Shown here in pieces: positions 56,859-64,000 of a DNA stretch of 64,000 bases; the stretch's first letter is position 1; each line of letters opens with the position of its first letter. A program made the position numbers and the translations under genes. This DNA is from Xiphydria camelus (taxonomy: Eukaryota > Arthropoda > Insecta > Hymenoptera > Xiphydriidae): positions 8,373,647 through 8,437,646 of the forward strand of contig OY783197.1 in the NCBI GenBank assembly GCA_963678675.1, written 5' to 3'. Below the pieces are notes generated by a model. That model did no database searches. It was not told the origin of the DNA and saw only the letters and a program-made list of their open reading frames with translations.

Positions 56859-57114
56859 GTGTACATGTACCTCCCTTCTATTTCATTTCTTCTCCATCTC
56901 TGTGCAGGCACATTATTACGTTAGTACGGCTGTACAGCCTTATTCAGCCTTATTCAGCCTTACCCGTATGGAAACCTGCCCAAGTTAGCCCAATCAGTAA
57001 TTGGGCGCCAATTAGGCCCCAATTGGGAGGCCGAATTTGAATAAAATATAATAAATCGAATAGATACAATTGTTTGTTTTATTTATGTACCGGAAGTAAA
57101 AATAAATCTGGACA

Positions 57115-57630
57115 TTTAGAACTTATTCCGAACTTTTAGTGACTGGAATTTGGGTCAGGTGATACGATGTAGTATTAGCGTTTAGTTGGGGCTACGTTGG
57201 GCAGCCCAATCAGGCCCCAACTAAGGTACTAGTTGGGGCTACGTTGGGCACCCTAATCTGGCCCCAACTAAGGTACCTAATCACTACCCTAGCAAGAATA
57301 TTGTATAATTTTTATGTTTTAATGTTGATAGCATCGCCTCAAAAACTTTACTAACTTTATTATGATGATATTGGTAATAAATATATAATATATTTCATTC
57401 TTTGATAATTGCGGTTTTAATAATCTTTACAGCATTTTTCAAATTGAGTGGAGTAAAATACATATAATGATAAATTGGCCATTTTCTATTACAGAATAAA
57501 TAAAATTGAAATCTATTCAGAACTTTTAGTGACTGAAATTTGGGTCAGGTGATACGATATAGTATTAGCGTTTAGTTGGGGCTACATTGGGTACCCCAAT
57601 CTGGCCCCAACTGAGGTACCTAATCACTTA
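57115..57630 (+). repeat. Direct repeats with AGTTGGGGCTACRTTGGG motifs
   Basis: AACTTTTAGTGACTGRAATTT followed by GGGTCAGGTGATACGATR starts at 57131 and again at 57515; each leads into GCGTTTAGTTGGGGCTAC and a GGCCCCAACT close. A further half unit lies at 57228-57290. It belongs to the same motif system as the surrounding TTGGGC arrays. Confidence 0.75.
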
Positions 57631-57890
57631 GTCCAAGGCACTTATTCATTTTTACCTATGCCGCAAACAAATCGACGAGGGTAGGGTGATTTTTTTAGGG
57701 CTGTTTAAGGGTAGTCTCCAGAGTACCGAATCAAAAGGCTTTTTTATTATTTTATTATTATTATTAATTTTTCGACAAAATGACCTTAATAAAAGTTGTA
57801 GATAATAACATTCTAATCTTTGCTTTATGACTTCTTTTTCTAGCTATTTTAGTTTAGGCGCTACGGCTATTTTTGTGTTTAGAAATTCGG

Positions 57891-57963
57891 CAGGGCCGTC
57901 CCGGGAAAAGAGTACGGCCCTGGAGAGAGGCTGAAAACGTCCCCTTTTTTCGGGACGACCCTG
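57891..57963. mobile_element. 73-bp CAGGGCCGTCCCG-ended element
   Basis: CAGGGCCGTCCCGGGAAAAG on the left and CAGGGTCGTCCCGAAAAAAG (complement of the right end) match in 17 of 20 positions. CAGGG-type termini are usual for hAT, but I see no 8-bp duplication, so this could be a remnant or a chance hairpin. Confidence 0.4.
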
Positions 57964-58499
57964 GTGAATAGTGATGAATGTGACAGACGCTCCGTGTAGT
58001 TTGCTAATCGTTTGTATTTTTTTTTAATAATCGTGAATCGTGATAGTGAACGGATGCAGTGCTACTTTTCTCTGGATGCCTGTGCATAAAGAGCAGGAAA
58101 GGAGACGGCAGCATCTCAGAAGAATTGCCATCAGATAAGTTACTTTCTATCTGACCATTCTAACCTCACTTTGATTGCCTATGAAGGACATATATCTTTG
58201 TGGATATTCTATTTTTTGTTTTCAGCGTCATGCGAGCACGGGACGAATAAATGGTTTTTCTTCTCCATCAACAAGCCGTGGCAAAAAAATAGGAGATGCA
58301 ATGGAATTGGATCACAACAATCAAGTAATTACTTTATCATTAGTTTTTCTCCATCGATATATTTCCTCTTTCGTACTATTACAAGTTCCAATTTATACAC
58401 GACCTGTCAAACCTGAAGTGTACATGTACCTCACTTCTATTTCATCTCTTCTTCGTCTCTGGTGTAACGACGGTCAATGAGGAATCACTGATACTGATT

Positions 58500-58830
58500 A
58501 GGTTTCGAGGGTTATTCCTTATTCTTTCTATCACAGAGCATCGATATTTTGCTGCACCTATATTCTTCTGGGACTTCCTAAAATAGTTATAAAAACCCCA
58601 TATAATTCAGCCGGAGCAAGTACAATCTTATCGAGCTGTATCTTATCGGGGAGATCTTTCGACATAATGATTCCGAAACGTTTTTATCGAGAAATATATA
58701 TTTCTAATATACGGTAATGTTCACGAATATTGTAAAATATTGCAGGAATATCACAGAAAAGTTACTTGCAAAAACGTGCTTTGTGAGGTGTAAATGATGA
58801 TATTTTATAATTTCCACATCTTTACATCCG
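58500..58830 (-). pseudogene. mariner-like transposase fragment, copy 1
   Basis: Matches the minus-strand fragment at 59240-59660 closely. It includes the RRIQVQQNIDAVLER-coding segment, which here starts at the joined sequence TTTCGAGGGTTATTCC (58503) and carries small indels (AGAGCATCGAT). Only the helix-turn-helix start and upstream non-coding part are present. Confidence 0.6.
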
Positions 58831-59045
58831 AGACGAAGGAGAGATGAAATAGAAGTGAGGTACATGTACACTTCACGTTTGACAGTTCGGTATATACATT
58901 GAAACTTGTGATAGTATAATACGAAAGAGGAGATATATCATTTTTAATAATTCTGTCGTTATTATCTATAGAAAGGTTAACTCAGATTAATATAGTTTCT
59001 TAATTTCTAGGTAGAGTAAGTTCGATATATTTTAAATAGTGAAAT

Positions 59046-59560
59046 GTGCTGGATATAATCGTGTTATTTATAATTTGTTACAGAAATAATGCTGCTCTAT
59101 TCTATCCAGGATTTCAAATCGAATGCGAACCCGAGGGGGTTTCTTTCAAACGAGGGATCATCCACTTGTTGTTCCAAGAACCAGTTGGATTAGTTCATTC
59201 GGCGAGCTGGATCTGCTGCCTCGAGTGCATGGACGTGCGTCACTTTGAGAATGGATGAAAATTTTCATCCTTCAATATCCTCCCAACCGTAGACTTGCTG
59301 ATTCTAACCTCTGTTGCCATAGCCCGAATATTCGTTCGAGGGTTATTCCTTATTCTTTCTAGCACAGCATCGATATTTTGCTGCACCTGTATTCTTCTGG
59401 GACTTCCTAAAATAATTATAAAAACCCTATATAATTCAACCCGAACAAGTATAATCTTATCGAGCTGTACCTTATCGAGGCGATCTTTCGACATAATGAT
59501 TCCGAAACGTTTTTATCGAGAAATATATATTTCTAACATACGGTAGTATTCACGAATATT
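59046..59560 (-). pseudogene. mariner-like transposase fragment, copy 2
   Basis: Minus strand: GSPRRIQVQQNIDAVLERIR, NNPRTNIRAMATEVRISKST, VGRILKDENFHPF, then (after a small insertion) KVTHVHALEAADPARRMN and SNWFLEQQVDDPSFERN. These are the second helix-turn-helix and the link to the catalytic domain of an insect mariner-like transposase (pattern SIRxxAxExxISxxTVxRILKxxxxHPF). A stop falls after RRMN, and the first catalytic Asp (expected in a FTDE motif) is lost beyond about 59100. The forward frame over 59046-59258 is only its shadow. Confidence 0.75.
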
Positions 59561-59589
59561 GTAAAATATCGCAGAAATGTTACATAAAA

Positions 59590-60660
59590 GTTACTTGTAA
59601 AAACGTGCTTTGTGGGGTGTAAATGATGATATTTTGTAATTTCCATCGTTACACCAGAGGCGAAGAAGAGATGAAATAGAAGTGAGGTATATGTACACTT
59701 CACGTTTGACAGGTCGGTATATAAATTGGAACTTGTGATAGTATAATACGAAAGAGGAAATATATCGATAAAGAAAAAATAATAAAATTGTTACTCCATT
59801 ATTGTAATCTAATTCCATTGTATCCCTTATTTTTCTGCCACGACTTTGATTGTTGATAGTGGATGGATCAACTAATAAATTTGATTTTTCTTCACTATCA
59901 ACAATCAAAGTCGTGGCAGAAAAATAAAGTATACAATGGAATTGGATTACAATAATGGAGTAACTACTTTATTATTATTTTTTCTTTATCGATATATTTC
60001 CTCTTTCGTATTATACTGTGGGGATCGCTTAGGGATCCCACACGCTGGAGAAAGGTGCAGAGAAGAAACACGCGGTTCGAAGAAAGACTCGTTCTTTATT
60101 CGACTCCTCTACAACTCTCTAACGACTAATGCGAACTAGGAGCGTTCTGTCGGCGGTCTCTGCCCTAGTCGACTCGGCGTCGCTAGGCAGGCGATGCGAA
60201 GGCGTCGCACAATCGATGGTCGCTGAAGACTCGCTGATGACAGAACGAGAACTGGCTGACGAGCTCGTCGGGGTGCCTTCTTAAACGATGCTCGTTCCCC
60301 TGCGCCGAACCAATCGGAGCACTCCTCGTGTGCTGCAAGTGAGCATCGTTAGTCGGCACGGTCGTCTATGCGTCATCGATGCGTCATCGGGTCTAACGTT
60401 CCGGCTAATTCCTGTCTGGCCGTTATTCCTGATCCGCTGGTCAGTTCGCCGGAATCGGTGCGTCGTCGAGGATTAACGTCCCAGTTAATCCCTGTCCGGC
60501 CGTTATTCCTGATGCGCTAGTCAGGTAGCCGGAATCGGTGCGGATGCGCGTGACTCAGCCGCCACAATACTATCACAAGTTCCAATTTATATACCGACCT
60601 GTCAAACGTGAAGTGTACATGTACCTCACTTCTATTTCATCTCTTCTTCGCCTCTGGTAC
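59590..60660. repeat. Palindrome around 59870, split by a solo LTR
   Basis: The arm 59590-59865 is the complement of 59885-60012 plus 60571-60790. The centre is TTGATTGTTGATAGTG... and its complement. Landmarks are CGATATATTTCCTCTTTCGT and the GTGAAGTGTACATGTACCTC block. The arms extend into the mariner fragments on both sides. Other copies of the same sequence sit at 56290-56353, 58257-58500, 58835-58935 (inverted) and 63185-63390 (inverted). Confidence 0.8.
60017..60566 (+). mobile_element. Solo LTR, 550 bp, with ATAC target duplication
   Basis: Starts TGTGGGGATCGCTTAGGG and ends CTCAGCCGCCACA; ATAC flanks both sides (60013-60016 and 60567-60570). TG...CA ends and a 4-bp duplication fit a retrovirus-like (Ty3/gypsy-type) LTR left by recombination. 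No primer-binding site, gag or pol follows. Inside, an 80-bp direct repeat around GGCCGTTATTCCTGATSCGC (60420 and 60498) may be an enhancer-like duplication. It is GC-rich compared with the surroundings. The insertion point is proved by the uninterrupted arm of the palindrome. Confidence 0.9.
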
Positions 60661-60799
60661 ATAACGATGGAAATTACAAAATATCATCATTTACACCCCA
60701 CAAAGCACGTTTTTGCAAGTAACTTTTCTGTAACATTCCTGCGATATTTTATAATATTCGTGAACACTACCGTATGTTAGAAGTATATAAATATTTCTC

Positions 60800-61098
60800 G
60801 ATAAAAACGTTTCGGAATCATCACGTCGAAAGATCTCCTTGATAAGGTATAGCGCGATAAGATTGTATTTGTCAGGGCTGAATGACATAGGGTTTTTATA
60901 ATTATTTTAGGAAGTCCCAGAAGAATACAGGTGCAGCAAAATATCGATACTGTACTAGAAAGAATAAGGAATAACCCTCGAACGAGTATTCGAGCTGTGG
61001 CAACAGAGGTTAGAATCAGCAAGTCCACGGTTGGGAGGATATTGAAGGATGATAATTTTCATCCATTTAAAGTGACGCACGTCCATATATTACAAATT
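60800..61098 (+). pseudogene. mariner-like transposase fragment, copy 3
   Basis: Same segment as copy 2 on the plus strand: RRIQVQQNIDTVLERIRNNP, RTSIRAVATEVRISKSTVGR, ILKDDNFHPFKVTHVHI, ending abruptly just before the acceptor of the DUF4806-like exon. Copies 2 and 3 are in opposite orientation about the palindrome centred near 59870. Confidence 0.7.
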
Positions 61099-61114
61099 TT
61101 AACTTTACTTGCAG

Positions 61115-61546
61115 ATTTCTTCTCTCAACTCGCTCATGGATGTAGAAGGAAATATTTCCAAAAGCGTGGTGAACATCATGAAGAAATATTTAGCAAAAGA
61201 TCTGACTGTTAAATTCACGAACGTCCGCAAAGCGTCTAGCAAGTTTCTCCTTAAAGAGTTCAGGCTCCATCGGTGTATAATAGGTGAGAGTGATTAATAT
61301 TTTTTCATGTAAATTATTGTTTTTGAAATATATTTACGAAGTAAAAACCTTTCAAAGTAATGATTGCAATACATCATTTTGTAATGTTTTTTGTCAGATG
61401 CCGTAACTCGAAGGAGCAGCAAAGAAGCCCCTTCTTCGGAGAAGGCAGCCATCGAGTTCATTGGATCGGCTTTGGCTTACGCAAGGGACTGGGACAGAGG
61501 ACGACGAGAAGGCAGGGAAGTCCAAGGCGGAGCGTGGCATCCGTGA
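61115..61546 (+). CDS. DUF4806-like protein, two 3'-terminal exons
   Basis: Exon A (61115-61283) follows a good acceptor (TTTACTTGCAG) and ends at donor ATAG|GTGAGAG; exon B (61398-61546) follows GTTTTTTGTCAG and ends at a TGA. Intron 61284-61397 is 114 nt, and joining it keeps the frame across a split codon. The product reads LMDVEGNISKSVVNIMKKYL, AKDLTVKFTNVRKASSKFLL, KEFRLHRCIIDAVTRRSSKE, then IEFIGSALAYARDW. A short helix, a K-x-F block and a hydrophobic I-I-x-A-V end are the signature of the DUF4806 domain of many insect proteins (function unknown). Upstream exons are not visible; a mariner fragment ends 17 nt before the acceptor. It may be a host gene cut off by transposons or the tail of a mobile gene. 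Confidence 0.55.
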
Positions 61547-61634
61547 AGCCGAGGTGGCAACGCCGGGGGCGAGAATACGATAGACGACGGCGCGAGAACG
61601 AGTAGCTGCAGCGAGTAGTTTTTAGTCTCTTAAA

Positions 61635-61842
61635 GCGCGTTGCCACGATATCGACTCAAGTCGAACGACTTGGTAGTTCGACCGTATAGTCGACTTAAAA
61701 TTTCTTTGTTATTAGTTGAATCGAACGAAGTAGCTCGTCTTGCGACTTCATGGGATTCGACTAATAACAAAGAAATTTTAAGTCGACTATATACGGTCGA
61801 ACTACCAAATCGTTCGACTTGAGTCGACTCGTGGCAACGCGC
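61635..61842. mobile_element. 208-bp foldback element
   Basis: GCGCGTTGCCACGATATCGA and its near-complement bound arms of about 90 bp (61635-61727 and 61750-61842) with few mismatches and many CGACT or AGTCG words. It lies about 90 bp downstream of the DUF4806-like stop codon. No clear target duplication. Confidence 0.85.
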
Positions 61843-61902
61843 CATTTTTAGCTTGCCCGGTCTGCTCACGAATTCGAGCTTGTTTTTTGCATAGTGTATA
61901 TA

Positions 61903-62603
61903 CAGGGTGTTACTTAATGATAGGCCGTAATTGCAAGGGCACATTACTGAATCAATTTCCAGTAGAAAAGTTCATATTAACATGTGTCCTAAAATGTCTG
62001 GTTTTCAAGATACAGGACTTCAAAGTTTTAAAAAAATCGGTTTTTTAATAATATCTCTACAATTCTTGTGCCGATTTTGTTTACATTTGACACTGTTGTT
62101 TATTGTAAAAAGACGCTAAGTTACCACTAACTAGAAGATAATTATGAGTTCCAGTGGCGTCCCGGGGGACAATCTCACGAATAATATTGACAAAAAAAGT
62201 GTACGCCAGTGACTTTTTAAAAAATGTTATATTTTTTTCAGATTAAGCAGCTAAAAATACAACTTTTTTGTCTCTTGACATTACTTCGTACCTCACTTCG
62301 TTTTTGAGGAAAAAAAATATTATTCGTGAGACTGTCTCCCGGGATGCCACTGGAACTCATAATTATCTTCTAGTTAGTGTTAACTTAGCGTCTTATTACA
62401 ATAAACAACAGTGCCAAATGTCAACAAAATCGGCACAAGGATCTTTGAGATATTATTAAAAACCCGATTTTTTTAATTTTGACGTCCTGTATCTTGAAAA
62501 TCAGACATTTTAGGATACATGTTAATATGAACTTTTCTACTGGAAATAGATTCAGTAGGTAATGTGCCCTTGCAATTACGGCCTATCATTAAGTGACACC
62601 CTG
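61903..62603. mobile_element. CAGGGTG-family foldback element, 701 bp
   Basis: TA flanks both ends (61901-61902 and 62604-62605). Termini CAGGGTGTTACTTAATGATA and CAGGGTGTCACTTAATGATA (complement) match in 19 of 20 positions, and arms of about 300 bp run to GATTGTCTCCCGGG-like words at the centre. No coding sequence remains. Confidence 0.93.
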
Positions 62604-62605
62604 TA

Positions 62606-62960
62606 TATTTAAATAAATATAGTGTATGTAGTGTAGTGTATATAGTGTATAATAGAGCCCTAAAAACTGAAGAATACGTTTATATTATTATTATTTCTTA
62701 GTGTATGGCCTTGGCCTTTTACATTATTAATCGCACCCTAATCCCCCTTGCATATAAATCTATAAAATATGAAAATAGAAAATTCTTAAATTGTACTTAT
62801 GAGAAACTAAGGAAACCCGCGCGTATGATTCGTGTCAATCATTGTTCCGCTTGAATACGTTTATATGTTACTCGTGTACATTTTATGAGAAAATATAAAA
62901 TCTTATTAATTATTATTAATCTCCTTATTCATTATTAATCTTATTATTCATTAAAAGTAA
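62606..62960. other. No gene seen
   Basis: TAGTGTATA short repeats at 62620-62650 and ATTATTAAT-rich sequence at 62900-62950. Confidence 0.5.
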
Positions 62961-63391
62961 TATTTCAGGTTGATTGGGCATAAATAGGGTTGCCCAATTG
63001 GGGCCCGAATGGGTGGCCCAAATTGGGTATAGATTGGGCTGAGCGTTACAAGCCCAACGAAAGCCCAATTGGGCATTGATTGGGCTGCCTAATTGACGCC
63101 CAACTAGTAATTGGGCCCCAATTGGGGCCCAATGAACATTTCCACACGGGTATGTCTAATCGGCATCAGTAATTCCTCATTGACCATCGTTACACTAGAG
63201 ACAAAGAAGAGATGAAATAGAAGTGAGGTATATGTACACTTCACATTTGACAGGTCGATGTATAAATTGGAACTTATGATAGTACGGAAGAGGGAATATA
63301 TCGGTAAAGAAAAAAATAATAATAAAATAATTACTTCATTATTGTACCTAATTCAATTCCGTCGCATCTGCTATTCTTCTGCCACGAATTT

Positions 63392-63880
63392 CCCAGATAG
63401 AAAAGTATGCCACAGGATTAGTGCAGTACCGCCAATACAGTAGACTCGCGTTTATCTGAGTCCCAGTTAACCGAGGCTCCGGATTAATCGAGGGTTCTCT
63501 CCTGACTCCCAGCGACTCCTGTGTCGACTCGTGTCGATGTTGCTGCAACATCGCTGCTTCCAAGAGAGGCAAAAAATTAACTCAAAAATCCATCAAAGAT
63601 TTCTTTGTAAAATAAAATACATATGTAAGTAAATATAAAACTGTATAATGTACCTTTTGGATTTTTCTTCGTCATCCACGAGCAATTTAAGAGAACTTCG
63701 GATTATCAGAGTTTTATTTTTAACCGAGGTACCCCCGGTCCCAATTACCTCGGATAATCGAAAATCTACTGTATATCGCCAAAGTTGATGCAGACCTTGT
63801 CGAAGCACGTCGTATCGTTAGAACCTGATATTTCTACGGTAGCATTGTACCGCAATTCTGGAGGAACTTTTCTATCTGGG
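63392..63880. mobile_element. Small element with CCCAGATAGAAAAGT termini
   Basis: CCCAGATAGAAAAGT on the left and the exact complement on the right, with TTT on both sides (63389-63391 and 63881-63883). GCGGTAC-like words occur inside both ends. It is interrupted by the Tigger-type MITE at 63438-63771; without it only about 155 bp remain. Confidence 0.75.
63438..63771. mobile_element. Tigger/pogo-type MITE, 334 bp, TA target
   Basis: TA on both sides (63436-63437 and 63772-63773). Termini CAGTAGACTCGCGTTTATCT and CAGTAGATTTTCGATTATCC (complement) share the CAGTAGA start and a TATCYGAG word typical of pogo/Tigger ends; internal TTAACCGAGG and ATTAATCGAGG words repeat. No coding sequence. Confidence 0.88.
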
Positions 63881-64000
63881 TTTGTTAAAAGTGCCTTTGA
63901 AATATAATATAATATTATAAGGTAATACAGTGGAAAGGAACAATTATTAGCGAGTACTAATAACCAACAGACTTCATATACCTTCGATACAAGCATGTAG

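Larger units (their letters stand above)
56963..63150. mobile_element. Element ends with TTGGGCCCCAATT arrays, outer pair
   Basis: Left end CCCGTATGGAAACCTGCCC (56963) and right end, complement, CCCGTGTGGAAATGTTC (63150) are facing inverted termini, each next to arrays of GCCCAATT, TTGGGGCCCAA and similar words (56990-57030 and 62965-63130). TA borders both ends. Between them lie many other repeats, so they may bound one 6.2-kb composite or be two separate solo ends. No gene can be assigned to the element. Confidence 0.5.

Noticed and set aside
57891..57963. Firm assignment of the 73-bp CAGGG-ended hairpin to hAT
   Set aside because: No 8-bp duplication is visible. Kept only as a low-confidence feature.
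59046..59258. Plus-strand open frame of 70 codons that looks like a protein exon after an acceptor-like site
   Set aside because: It is the antisense of a mariner-like transposase segment (KVTHVHALEAADPARR and SNWFLEQQVDD read on the minus strand).

Overview
The window looks like an arthropod, most probably insect, nuclear genome: AT-rich, with short introns (63 to 114 nt), no bacterial-style operons, and a dense set of class II transposons. Two terminal motifs that I associate with insect RTE-like repeats (ACTAGCTGTCCCGG and ACTAGCAGCCCGTCCCGG) occur, and one fragment resembles the ORF1 seen in ant and wasp LINEs. Hymenoptera is therefore possible, but I cannot fix the order. Almost nothing here is ordinary host coding sequence. 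The window is a transposon graveyard with several layers of nested insertion.

Left part (1-12.4 kb): a HARBI1-like PIF/Harbinger transposase gene with three exons (2820 to 1582, minus), a copy of a CXC-domain (tesmin/TSO1-like) mobile protein gene, small foldback elements, a TTAA-flanked non-autonomous element sitting inside a decayed reading frame of unknown identity (6.97-8.28 kb), and a palindromic element (9.10-11.45 kb) that contains an RTE-like insertion, which in turn contains another foldback element.

Middle (12.4-38.1 kb): a 5.5-kb Tc5/pogo-type element with terminal inverted repeats of about 460 bp, whose transposase gene is broken by a CAGGGTG element and by an element full of GTCTTA motifs; a 1.62-kb Tc3-like element at 23.10-24.72 kb that looks structurally intact; a decayed pogo-like transposase carrying a C-terminal PHD-like finger; a second CXC element with clear inverted termini; two further inverted-repeat elements, one with a LINE ORF1 fragment inside; an RTE-like repeat with a 129-bp tandem array; and a 370-bp TTAA element.

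Right part (38.8-64 kb): a CAGGGTG foldback abutting a 9.2-kb foldback (40.78-49.97 kb) that hosts a 3.7-kb element with a decayed conserved gene, a TTAA element, a palindrome whose centre is a TC microsatellite and a 200-base assembly gap, and a Harbinger-type element with a MADF remnant. Then come another CAGGGTG element, a CpG-rich patch that may be a host promoter and first exon (53.4-54.3 kb), a hAT-like element with an 8-bp target duplication, mariner-like transposase remnants, a 550-bp solo LTR, two consecutive spliced exons of a DUF4806-like protein (61.1-61.5 kb), and more foldback elements to the end.

The most informative recurring pattern is that several unrelated families carry their own short iterated motif near both ends (GTCTTA, TGCCRATAACT, TCGGTA, CCAATATTGG, TTGGGCCCCAATT). 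Many insertions can also be proved by an internal empty site, either the other arm of a palindrome or a reading frame that becomes continuous when the insert is removed.
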